Part shown: one piece after another, positions 1 through 9,821 of the stretch | Layout of the letters: every line of letters begins with the position of its first letter | Numbering within the stretch: position 1 is the stretch's first letter | Assembly (NCBI GenBank): GCA_963971225.1 | Contig: OZ020267.1 | Coordinates: 6,444,851 to 6,508,850, forward strand | Origin: Melieria omissa | Taxonomy: Eukaryota; Arthropoda; Insecta; Diptera; Ulidiidae | DNA: 64,000 bases | Direction of reading: 5' to 3' | Notes under the pieces: generated by a model | Databases searched by the model: none | What the model was told of the DNA's origin: nothing | Seen by the model: the letters and a program-made list of their open reading frames with translations, nothing else | Position numbers and translations under genes: made by a program

Positions 1-239
1 TCGGTTTACTGAAAGAATATTTTGGATTCAAAACAAAAATTTACACTATTTCAACTTCGCCTAAGTGACAAAAATTTGTGCTACGTTTCATAATTAATTG
101 CTAACTGCTACTATTTGACCGTATTAAAACATCCCTGATAAGTGGATCAGCTGATTTCGCCAATTGACCCAGTTGGCTTTTGAGATTGCAACGACTTTAG
201 AAAATTCGGGATTTAGAATTTTCTTTAACCGAAGTTTGC
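1..239. other. Unassigned AT-rich sequence
   Basis: No coding potential, repeat structure or transposon end is visible. The stretch ends at the TTAA target site of the MITE that starts at 240. Confidence 0.5.
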
Positions 240-747
240 TTAACCCTTTCGACCCCGAATTTAACCCTGTGGTTAGATATTACTTTTTTGTATTAAAATC
301 ATGAAGAAGTGCCCAAGAAGTGTGCACACGACATTTGAAGTTTTGGAGATAGTTTACTTTTGAACAATTTTAGCTTCAAACGGGTTAAATAACTTTTGTA
401 TCAATATTTTTTAATTACAGAAAAATTATTTAATATTTATGGAAAAATACAAAATTATCACTTTTTAATTTTAATTAACCATTATTAAAGAAACAGGGTT
501 TCGATCAAACGCGTCCAATTCGTAGACTTCAATTAGAACACAAACTTTCCCTGATATCGATGCAAATGATTGGAAATTATTTTGAGGATAACAGTAAAAT
601 TTTTGTAATTTACTTTGAATTCATTTCTAAAAATATTAATTTGTTAGTGCCTTCTCAAATTAAACCCATAAATCAATCGTAGCTTTTGCTATAAAATGAC
701 AAATATAAGAAGTTGCTCTCAGGCAACTTTGGGGTCGAAAGGGTTAA
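240..747 (+). mobile_element. piggyBac-like MITE, family 1, copy 1
   Basis: The element is flanked by TTAA at 240-243 and 744-747. Its ends are inverted: CCCTTTCGACCCC on the left and its complement on the right, about 13 bp. TTAA duplication with a terminal CCC is the signature of the piggyBac superfamily. The interior is AT-rich and non-coding, so the copy is non-autonomous. A second copy at 35265-35754 is in the opposite orientation and aligns almost end to end, which confirms the boundaries. The short open frame crossing the right end is not a gene. Confidence 0.85.
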
Positions 748-2506
748 CTCAAAACACCGGTTAACTGCAGCTCAAAGGCTGAAAAAATCGGCTTGCAATC
801 AAGCGGACTCGGCTGTACTGAAATATCGATTTTTTCAACACTGGAATGCCGGGCCAATCCAAGCTTCTTTAAATACCCATATGGAATGGTCACAATTTAG
901 TGATACAAATATTTAACTTTCCTAAGATTTCTTTCAGTATGTGATGCAAAAATAGAAATGAAAAAGACCTCATTAGACCCATTTTTACTTCCTTAAACAG
1001 TATCTTGGTATTGTTTATTTCCCGAGAGAAGCAGTACTTCTAATCGATTCGATAGACTTTATTTTATTTTTTTACTTGGACCCTGTAAAGTCCTTCTACA
1101 CACTCGGTGGCTAACATCAAAGTTCAATCATCCAACTATATGTAAAAAACACAAATCAAAGATGTTACGAATATTCTTGAAATTCGATACATTAAAACTA
1201 CAATACTGCAATACGCTTTTCTGAGTACTCGACTCTGAGTACTTTCAAGTATCGAGTATCACCAGTTTTAGTGAGAATTTAGTACTTATTACACTAATCC
1301 ACATTTATGTATCGTACACAGGTTCTTGATTTGGGAGCAGTACTTACTTACCCTTTCGCTACAGTTGTTTGCTGGCGCATGTTCAATTTCTCCATGCATG
1401 CATTCATTTCATGACAAAAACATTTCATAACTGCTGTTGTTTTACTTTAAAATACTCTTAAGGTTTCAAACTATTCTAAAGTCAAAATAAATATTTTGAT
1501 TTCTGGAACCATAGACAACTCAGGCTGACTTGAAAGCTGTCGTTGCCTTATGACAACAGTCAACAGTCAAAGTGTTAAGCATTTATTTGTGTGTTATCAT
1601 TTTCAAATGAACTGCTCACCGTTTGACCCAAATTTTGTGTACTTGAAGCGTTTTACGTCAGTTTGGTGTATTTTCCCTTTTTCGAGTGAAAATTCACATC
1701 ACGTGTGGACTTAGTTACTATCATTAAAAATATAGCACGACAAGCAATTAAATCTTTACAACATGATGTAATCTATGTGTGTTTAGTTTATGACTTATTA
1801 TCTCGTTAGTGTCTGACTTTCGACTGCAAATATTTTATTGCAGATGACATTTTCCGTGCCAAAATCAACAATTGGCCAGACATCTTTTCAATTTAAACAT
1901 TCAAATTGAACAAATATCGTTTGAAGAGATTTTTGTGGAAAAAAACGTATAACAAATGTTTTCAACATACAAATTTCTGTACAGATTTAATGTCTTCACA
2001 GTCATATTTACTAAACCTTTAACATTTCTTCTTTTCTTTCTCAGAAATAGTCCTCTGAAGTACTTTCGAAGATCAGCAGAATATTTTATTTACACTAATA
2101 TCTACTGGAAAATCTGCTCTTGAATGCTTGACCGTGAAAACCCGTCAACGAGTGGTGCTTTCTTTTGTATTAAATTACAGAAATAAAGGCTTTAAGTCAA
2201 ATCGAGGTTTTAATTTAATAATTGTTGGAACAAAAAGATACAAAAGTGTTCTTTAAACCCCAACTTAATGTATCAGTATTGACTTAAAGACAAACAAAAA
2301 TTGGTGCCTCCAAACACAAACGAATTTTTGTTCTAAGATTATCTTAAAAAAAAGTTCTAAGAATATCTTCTTTAGCCGCAAAGTTATAACCAATATTGGA
2401 ATCCTATAAGAGATTATCGAGACTCTTAAACAAAGTAAAGCAATATTGAAGTCAAATGAGAGAGAACTGAGACTCCAAATTACAACTAAACGGACAAAAA
2501 GTAGAT
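748..2506. other. Unassigned AT-rich spacer
   Basis: No gene or element boundary was recognised. Only short scattered direct repeats are visible, such as GAGTAC and GTATCGAGTA around 1220-1260. Confidence 0.4.
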
Positions 2507-2514
2507 GTCTTAGT

Positions 2515-2772
2515 CAGTGTTGCCACTTAAAAAATTATTTTGCGACCAAACTTCCGACCAAATCCAACCTTAACCGACCAAATTAAAAATTTACCTTATC
2601 TTTAAAGTCATTTTTAAATTAAAATTTTATTTTTTTTTTAAATAAATTTTGTGTACTTAGGAAAAGATATTCACATCAAAAAACGGACCGAAATTCATTT
2701 AAGCAAACCAGCGGACCAAAGTAAAAAAATCTGACCAATTTTGGTCCGAAAAGACCAAAAGCGGCAACTCTG
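2515..2772. mobile_element. hAT-type MITE with 8-bp target duplication
   Basis: This 258-bp element begins CAGTGTTGCCACTT and ends with the complement of CAGAGTTGCCGCTT. The octamer GTCTTAGT occurs immediately outside both ends, at 2507-2514 and 2773-2780. An 8-bp duplication plus a CAGNGTTG-type terminus is the hAT signature. The interior is AT-rich with repeated GACCAAA/GGTCCG motifs just inside the ends and no reading frame, so it is non-autonomous. Confidence 0.9.
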
Positions 2773-2925
2773 GTCTTAGTTCAAACCAGTCATTACCAGT
2801 TCAACTACCTTAGCGGTCGTAATATAGTCTGAGCTAACCTAGGAAGGTCAAGCCCTTGTGAGAAGATGGATAGAGATAGAGAGATAAAAGAGATAAGCTC
2901 TTTTCTTGTCAAAGTTTAGGAACTT

Positions 2926-3421
2926 TTGAGAACATCATTTCAATTTGTTTCAGTGTTCTTGCTTGCGTTTTTGAGTCCAATGTCCTGTTTGCAAGTCAGT
3001 TTTACTGACCGAACATCAGAGCAGGTCCTATTAATGAGCTGTCTGTACCCTTCTTGGCTTGTACGTGCGCCCTTCCATTGCCTTTATGGCTATCATTCTC
3101 TGGTACTCAAACCAGAGTTACCTGATTCTGGGACCCGAGCTTCATAAGTTCCTTGTGGCAGTTTAAGAGGATTGTCAATGAGAAAGAAAGCTATCCAAAG
3201 CTTAATACTGAAAGGCTGGACGAGAGTATTGTGAACTTTACTCTCTTGGAATGCCTCGTAATGATAATTCGATATGCCTCTATTGTTGCATAGAGTTCGG
3301 CTTGAAGTATGTATGATATATCCTTCCTTAGTGAAAGGAATGTATAGACTCTTGATCCCACTATATCAACCCCTACACTTGTTGATTTAACTATATATAG
3401 TATAAGGTCTTGATGTAGCAA
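2926..3421 (-). pseudogene. Decayed RNase H domain of a non-LTR retrotransposon
   Basis: Read on the minus strand, the frame opening at 3421 contains SYILQAELYATIEAYR followed by FTILSSSLSVL. This matches the RNase H pattern of insect LINEs: the QAE(L/V)YAI catalytic glutamate, and a SDS motif that here has become SSS. After a frame change the protein continues at about 3130-2990 as VTLV-stop-VPENDSHKGNGRAHVQAKKG. That corresponds to the conserved WVPGHSGIxGNExAD segment, with the tryptophan codon now TGA and the terminal aspartate lost. RNase H domains occur in the I, R1, LOA and related clades. Frameshifts, an internal stop and the missing reverse transcriptase show a dead 5'-truncated fragment. 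Confidence 0.8.
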
Positions 3422-3461
3422 TTATCAACTTAACCCCTTAGTACCTGAGCGGTCGTTTTTA

Positions 3462-3834
3462 AGTTTCTTTTAGCGATGCTTTTCATTACAAAATCTAATG
3501 TTTTTTGCATCAAATCATCTGAACCTTTAAAATTTTGAATCAAAATTTCTTTTTAAAGACTTTAGCGATTCTATTCAGTACAAACTCTAACGTTTTTTGA
3601 CGTCAAATCATCTGAACCTTTGATATTATGAATCAAAATTTTTTGTTAAAGACTTTAGTGATTCTATTCAGTACAAACTCTAACGTTTTTTGACGTCGAA
3701 TCATCTGAACCTTTGAAATTTTGAATCAAGATTTATTTTTAAAGACTTTAGCGATCTTCAGTACAAACTCTAACTTTTTTGACGTCAAATCATCTGAACC
3801 TTTAAAATTTTGGTTCAAATTTTAATCAAAATTT
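3462..3834. repeat. 93-bp tandem repeat, four copies
   Basis: A unit containing AAAGACTTTAGCGATTCTAT and ACGTCAAATCATCTGAACC recurs at 3462, 3555, 3648 and 3741, an exact 93-bp period, with the last copy slightly shortened. Unit one is the most diverged. No open frame runs through it. It lies just after a TTAACCCC motif (about 3434), so it may be the inside of an element whose other end I could not find. Confidence 0.85.
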
Positions 3835-3871
3835 CTTTAAATTGAAAAGATTATATTTAGTTATTTATATA

Positions 3872-3962
3872 AGTTAGATTAGATAGGCTGCCAGGTGAGA
3901 TCGGCCAGGCAGATACCCTCTTGGACACCTAGCGGGACCAGTTAGAGCTCCATAGTGTTTTT
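3872..3962 (-). mobile_element. Fragment resembling a LINE/SINE 3' tail
   Basis: Read in reverse, this runs CACTATGGAGC ... CTGGCAGCCTATCTAATCTAAC. That is a degraded form of the CACAATGGNCC ... GCCAGCC(TAACC)n tail that ends many insect non-LTR elements and also the SINE copies in this window. Only the terminal ~90 bp survive. Confidence 0.45.
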
Positions 3963-4299
3963 GTTTTTCGACATAAAAGTGTTCGATGGGATTGTGAATG
4001 TTCCTAGGTTATTTAAAAAAAAACAATTAACTTTTCATTTACAACTATATTTCCTTAAATATTTTAATTAATATAATTTTAATTTTTTTTACTCAATTTT
4101 TTTTATTCAATTTTTTTTTTTATATTATTTTTTTATATTATGTTATATGTTTTTTTTTAATTTTTCTATCAAAGTTATAACGAAATATCTCCAACTACTA
4201 AAAATTTCTGCGACCATGAACCCGATACCTAAAAACATGTAAAACATTTTATTGGTTGTCGTAAAAAATGCAAGTTAAGTGTTTTGTTTAACCTCCAAT
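3963..4299. other. Very AT-rich tract
   Basis: Long T-runs and ATTTT repeats occupy about 4010-4170. No gene or transposon end is recognised. Confidence 0.5.
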
Positions 4300-6350
4300 T
4301 TTCTGTCTCATTGATTTCCAAATGCCACTAAAATCTGGTTAAATTGTTTTAAAACAAAATCACAGCCTCAACATAGTTCTAAGCTTTTTATGCTTAATTT
4401 AATTATTTTCGCAAACGTATTTGCATAATTAGCTCTGCTGCGCAACAACAAAATGCCAACAGAAAACAAAAATCACGCAAAACATGCAAATGTAATGAAA
4501 TGAACGAAGTCAGCCCGAAGCCGGCACTCGCACCAGGCATGCGACGAGCGTTGAGGGAAATTTTGTCAAGGACATTATTGCGCATTGTTTACACGCGATA
4601 GCAATCGGCGACAATGCAAACCACAATGGCCCGAAAAAAAAACGGTGACGTGCCACCGATCGAGGCGCTCGAATTTTATGTGTGAAACTGTCTTTGGCGA
4701 TTTCTGGCAAGGAACTGCAACTGTTGTTTTTGTTGTTTCTGCCTGCTGCTGTTTGTTTGTTCTTTGCTCGAAGGCAACACATCACCCTTCTGCCAGGCTG
4801 CAAGGATGCACAACAAAAAAGCGCTCAACTGCATGCAGCATGTGAGATGGAATGCACCAAAATGCACTTCCGACAGCCTCGACAGCAACAACAACAACTA
4901 GAACTTTTGTATGCATTTCAGCGAAATGCAAGAAACGGCACAAATTTTGAATGCATTTTTCGGTAAACTCGTTGCGAAATCTAAACAAAAACGTCACAAT
5001 CAAAAGCAACAACAACAAAATAAATAAATAAAAAATTCTGTTATAAAAAAGCCCAAACTGCAACGAAAGACATGAGCGAAGAAATATTGAAATTCAAATT
5101 TCAGCAAAAACAACAACTGCACAGCAAGCAGGCGAAACGACACTGAAAAGGGGTGCAACAAAAGAATCGCAACGCACAGCGCCCCGCTTCGCCTCTTGCC
5201 GCCCACCGAAAAGAGTGCGAACGCAGGGAGCAGAACTGCAGCGAAGCCGAAGCCACAGTCGCAGCAGAAAAATGCGAAATGCATCTCGAAGATGTCGGCG
5301 CAGGCAACAGCCGTGGCGGTTCGGTGCGCGGCAGACGGGACGAGATGCAATTCGATGCAATGCGAATGCTGCGTCTGTGCCTTTGGCTGTGTGCGTGCAT
5401 GTGCGTGTGGTGAGTACGGGCCGAGTGTGGTGAATGCGCCGACTTAATGGCCGCTTTACACTTGACATTACCCCAGCTCAAGTCCAACAAAGAGTGGCTC
5501 TGTGCTGCGCCTTTGGCGCGTAACTGTGTCCCCATGTGTGTGTGTGTGTGCGAGTGTGTGTATTTGCTCGTTTGGGAGCGCAGATCTTTTTGGTAGTGTT
5601 GTAAAAAATTAGTGCGCACACCAAACGACACTTGCAAGTGAACTGAGCCGACTCGAGCGCCGCAGCGTCTGAAATATTAGTCGCCATCTGAGCGTTTTGT
5701 GTTCTCGCTCAAGAGCAAATAATTCAACCCACTTTGTGGCCGGCTGTCAACTGCCAATTTGGTTCTTTCACATGCAAATGCAGCAATGCACAATCGACTC
5801 AAACTCGAGGCAGCGCCGTTGCAGTTGCAACTGCAATCGCTGCAACCACTGCCGCTGCCGCCGCCGCCAGTTGCATTCTCTCGCACGCCGTCGCTCTGAC
5901 GGCAGCTTGGAACGAACTTCGACTGCAATTTTACAATTTGCGTTTCTTTCAGCTATTCTCGTCTCGCTGCCGCTGCGCTGTATGGCGTTTTTCGTTTTTT
6001 CGCTCTTGCCATTATTATTATGCGAATTTTTTGCCATTTTCGTATTTTCGCCGTTTTTAGTTTCTTTCGGAGGCATTCAAGCGCGAATTGAGAGCAAGGT
6101 TCAACTCGAAAAATATTAATGTTCTTTTCTTTATGTTCTTTACAGTATCGTTCTTGCTAGTGTACTTAGTTGTTGTTGCCGTTCTTATTCCAGTTGCAGC
6201 ATATTCATAGATTTTCGGACGCGCCGAATGCCAGCGATTTGGTGAGTGTGTATGTGTGTTATGTATGAAAATGCTTGAATTCTGTTCAAGGTTAATTTGA
6301 CGTTTTGTTGGATAATTAACCTTTGACAACGCAGCGGAGGTAAGAAGCGA
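4300..6350. other. Unique GC-richer island 1
   Basis: Composition changes sharply from the flanks. There are numerous CAA/CAG/GCA triplets, GT microsatellites near 5536-5568 and 6240-6260, and CpG-containing words. Several open frames overlap on both strands but are shadow frames of low-complexity triplets: they lack domain signatures and overlap each other in every frame. Sequences matching a 5' splice donor (GTGAGT) occur at 5410 and 6240 without a supported exon. Best read as single-copy non-coding, possibly regulatory, DNA. Confidence 0.5.
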
Positions 6351-6978
6351 AGACTCTCAAACCGTTCGCAGACAATCGAAATCGATTGGAAAACATATAA
6401 AAATATCGATTTTTTTTTGGGTGAAATTTTAAGTCATTTGGCTGACCATAAATTTATCATTTAACACTTTTTACGTGAACAGCCTTAGGCGGGGCCCCCC
6501 TGATGTCCTCTGCACGGCCCTTATTTTGAATGCTGTTCAAATTATTCGAAGATTCTTTTTACAGAAATCAATTTATTGAGAAATATTTCAGTACTTCGTT
6601 TATAAATATAAGTCGTAGGTAAATATAACTGAAACATATTTATTACAAATTTTTCCATGTTCCGACTTTTGTTTAAATTGTAAACTATTTTTTGCAGTTA
6701 TAAAAGTAATTAATGATAGAGACGTCGAGGTGTTGCATGCTTCGCTAATGCTATGCTATGGACCAGCTTTTCAAAGATCCAATAACTTTGGGCGAATTGA
6801 TCTCAAGAGCTGACTTTTGAGGACCTCAACGGGGGGGCTGTCCATATCCACTTCAAGTAGTTGCAAGCCACAACAGTTAATACTCAAGAAGGGAGGCCAT
6901 AGCTGAGGAACAATGGGCAGCCACGTCTACGTCCCACCCAACAACATACCATTCCCCCCTGCGACGGCAACAAAATGT
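6351..6978. other. Unassigned spacer
   Basis: Mostly AT-rich, with a short GC-rich patch at 6485-6530. No repeat unit or element end is recognised before the SINE. Confidence 0.35.
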
Positions 6979-7326
6979 GGACCCTATAGTCTAGTGGGTA
7001 GCGCGCTGGCTTCTCATACCAGAGGCGTTAGGTTCGAGTCCTAGCTCGGGTTGGTAAAACACTCGTCTACTTTAATGGATATCCACATGAAGCAGATGAG
7101 AAAGAATCGCACAAGTGTGCTCTTGGCAAATGACAAAACCTCCAGGTGTGAAAGATAAACTGCCAGCCACCGGTCGATTTCAGCGTTAAACTGTAGGTCC
7201 CCTACCCCTCCCTTTCCCCCATCCGCATGAAAATATTGTAACGCATGTTGGATAAAACAGTATTCCATAGACATTAAAAAAGGGAGTGTGATGCTTACAG
7301 AGGTACCCACCATGACCTAACCTAAC
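6979..7326 (+). mobile_element. tRNA-derived SINE, copy A
   Basis: The head carries TAGTCTAGTGG at 6987-6997, a perfect match to the Pol III A box TRGYNNARNNG. GGTTCGAGTCC follows at 7031-7041, a perfect B box. Their spacing is normal for a tRNA. The GTCTAGTGG and CTGGCTTCTCA words resemble insect tRNA-Glu(CTC). Next comes a body (GGTAAAACACTCGTCTACTT, then ATCCACATGAAGCAGATGAG) shared with the copies at 39517, 59290(-) and 62822. This copy is the longest and also keeps an internal CTGTAGGTCCCCT segment shared with the 59-kb copy. It ends in ACCTAACCTAACC. The heads are too mismatched to be working tRNA genes. Confidence 0.8.
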
Positions 7327-7871
7327 CATGTCTGAGGTATTAGAACAAAATCCAGTAAAAAGAGGTATCCCACATAAAGCTATATGAACTCAAAATCTCC
7401 CGAATATCCAGAGGACCACTGGTCGATCATTAGCCAGACATAGACCAGTTGGGCCCTTAACGATACCAGATGGTATCGGTAAAGACATCATTAACAAATC
7501 AGTGATCTCATCTCAGACGTCATTAACAAATCTCTCACCTCCTCCGAATTTATGAAACTTAGACCCCGAAAAGTTCCAGCAACGTTATAACAACATTTGA
7601 AACTGTCAACTATTTATGCCCATTTGATCAACGATCACTTTCCAGCACGAACCAGTTCGGCCAATCTGGAAGTTATGCTACATTTCTTAGGCTCATAGGA
7701 AACCTGGACTGCAGAGTATGAAGTCGTCGTTTCAGAAAACTGGCACAGGAAATGACTACAGACCTAACTCCTATACTTTCAACATGGATCTTCGGTACAT
7801 ATGTAAGTTCTTTGCAGGGAGACAGATTCAGTAGCCAGATTTTGGACATCACTTAGACCATCTGAATCTTT
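7327..7871. other. Unassigned spacer with short direct repeats
   Basis: The phrase CATTAACAAATC occurs twice (about 7488-7532) in a locally duplicated segment. No coding signature or element end is visible. Confidence 0.35.
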
Positions 7872-8432
7872 GCGTTAGCGCGTGAAGGGACTCACTGAGG
7901 TCAAGTGCGCCATTATGTTACAAGGGATTTACTGAGGTCATGTGGAACATTACGTCACCACGTGAAAGGACTCACTTAAGTCAAAGTTCCCATTGCGTTA
8001 CCACGTTAAGGGACTCACTTAGGTCAAGTGGCCCCTTGCGTTACCACGTGAAGAGACTCTCTTACTCTCTTAGGTCAAGTGACCCATTGCGTTACCATGT
8101 AAAGGGACTCACTTAGGTCAAAGGACCCATTGCATTAACATGGAAAGGGACTCACTTAGATGAAGTGACCCATTGCGATACCACGTGAAGAGACTCACTG
8201 AGGTCAAGTGACCCATTGCATTACCACGTGAAGGGACTCACTGAGGTCAAGTGACCCATTGCGTTACAAGGGACTGACTGGAGGCATGAGGAACATTGCG
8301 TTACCACGTGAAGGGACTTACTGAGGTCATGTGAAACATTGCGTTACCACGTGAAGGGACTCACTTAAGTCAAAGTAACCATTGCTCTACCACGTCAAGT
8401 GGTAGGTCAAGTGATCCATTACGTTACCACGT
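7872..8432. repeat. 43-bp minisatellite with CACGTG sites
   Basis: About 13 imperfect units of the form CATTGCGTTACCACGTGAAG plus GGACTCACTGAGGTCAAGTGACC are in tandem, with a few shortened or expanded units. Six units keep a perfect CACGTG palindrome, the class of E-box bound by bHLH factors; other units carry CACGTT, CATGTA or similar variants. Regulatory function is not shown by the sequence. Confidence 0.85.
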
Positions 8433-8494
8433 AGGAGGAGTCCGCCTATACACTTCCCATAGATGAGAGCCACTTGATAGCTCTGATGAATTTA

Positions 8495-8727
8495 TCAACA
8501 TGACTTCACTTTCTTCCGTTCACTGGACAGAATCGAAAGCGTGTTCTTGCAACTGCCGGACATTCGCAGAGAAAAAGTCAACGGTTTCTCCGTACTCTTG
8601 ATTTTTGTAGCTTCTGCAGATGCCATTGTACAGCAGATCCAGTCTTTTGATGTGTGACCAATGAAGCAGAGTCCAGTTATGATGGCTACGGCATTCCTTA
8701 TGGAAGGTTTGCTTAGTAGGATCAATA
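8495..8727 (-). pseudogene. LINE RNase H/C-terminal fragment, first copy
   Basis: On the minus strand the frame reads LLSKPSIRNAVAIITGLCFI, equivalent to the conserved L(L/I)TGHCxLGRH segment near the end of RNase H-bearing LINE proteins. A neighbouring frame continues as RLDLLYNGICRSY then GETVDFFSANV, the decayed form of the CRxCxxxEETxxHFLCxCP zinc-knuckle-like motif. The frameshift between the two parts shows the copy is dead. A second, more decayed copy lies alongside at 8761-8915. Confidence 0.75.
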
Positions 8728-8760
8728 GTCTATTCTAATAGTCTAGTCTAATCTAATCAA

Positions 8761-8915
8761 GTTCCGAAAGTGCAGATATCATTGTACAGCGGGCCCAGTC
8801 TTCTGGTGTGTAGCCAATAAAGCAGTATCTAGTTGAGGGTGTCACGACAATCTTTATGGAGGGTTTATGTAGAAGAATCAATTCTCTGAATCTGGCCTCT
8901 GTTCGGTTAAAGGGC
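8761..8915 (-). pseudogene. LINE RNase H/C-terminal fragment, second copy
   Basis: Minus-strand translation gives LHKDCRDTLN then, after a stop, LLYWLHTRRLGPLYNDICT, parallel to the neighbouring copy (HTSKDW / LDLLYNGIC). The two are in direct orientation, separated by a TCTAG/TCTAA-rich linker at 8728-8760. This suggests a local tandem duplication or two insertions of the same element. Confidence 0.65.
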
Positions 8916-9069
8916 ATATCTGACTTGACGTATTAAATGTTGATTCATGAAGCCGTCTAGTATATGCTCTGTCTAGGTATGAATCTCCAGATGAAATTTG
9001 CAAATGGCGACAGATATAGCAAAAGGTAATGTAACATCACTTCACCTCATCATAGACTACTTACTTACA

Positions 9070-9262
9070 TAACTGGTCATAACAACCCGTTACCGAGCGC
9101 ATCTTCCCCAGTTGCTCACACCAAGAGAAGTTAGGGCATCCTCAACTTGGTCCTTCCACCGGAGACACGATCTCCCTCTTCGCCGATGACCTCCATCTAC
9201 TGGATCGAACACTTTTTTCGCCGGAGCTTCATCGTCCATACGGATTAATGACTTCGATATTC
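9070..9262 (-). pseudogene. RTE-like LINE C-terminal fragment
   Basis: The minus strand encodes IRMDDEAPAKKVFDPVDGGH, then a basic RRRGR patch, RWKDQVEDALTSLGVSNWGR and a stop. This is the usual C-terminus of a widespread insect endonuclease/reverse-transcriptase family (RMxxDxxxRxVF...RGRPxxRWxDxVExDLxxLGVxNWxxxAxDR). The plus-strand copy at 30628-31378 has the equivalent DEVVSSLGVTNW and shares the downstream GGTAACGGGTTG. Nothing upstream of this tail is preserved here. Confidence 0.8.
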
Positions 9263-9539
9263 ATAAATTTGTAGCAGACCTTGGACAGAGGATTTATAGC
9301 TAAGATTGTCCTTGTCGTATGACTCATTAGTAAACAGATCTGATCAATGGATCCAACAGATCACAAATCTAACAGGTTAATTCAACAGGTCTCTTATATC
9401 TTATCGTAGTCTCGCCATTCTGTCATTTTTCTTATCTTTGTTCCGAACTCACACCAACAGTTGTAAAATCGCTTCTCAGCAACAGTTACGAAATTAGTTC
9501 GAGACAATTTCTTTGACCTTCTTCGAGACTTTGTCGCCT

Positions 9540-9785
9540 CGAGAATTTCCCACTATCCGGTTTGTGTTGCAGTCAGCCACACGAGCGGAAATCATTTAAT
9601 TGGGCATTTAAGTTCTGCACGAACTGGTTGACGCTTTTTTGTTCAGTCGTCAACTTTTCCACTTCCAAAGCTAATTGGGAGCAAGTTCCCAATCGATCTT
9701 TGTCCACTTACAATTTAAATATTACACATGTCCGTAAGTATTTATGTGAGAATGTATATGTGTACTTGAACTCAAAAGTAATTGT

Positions 9786-9821
<36 letters not shown>

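Noticed and set aside
3434..3834. A TTAACCCC-ended piggyBac-like element around the 93-bp repeat
   Set aside because: A left end (TTAACCCCTTAGTACC) is visible at about 3434 but I could not find the complementary right end.
7872..8432. A CRISPR-like array
   Set aside because: The units are contiguous with no unique spacers; it is an ordinary minisatellite in eukaryotic DNA.
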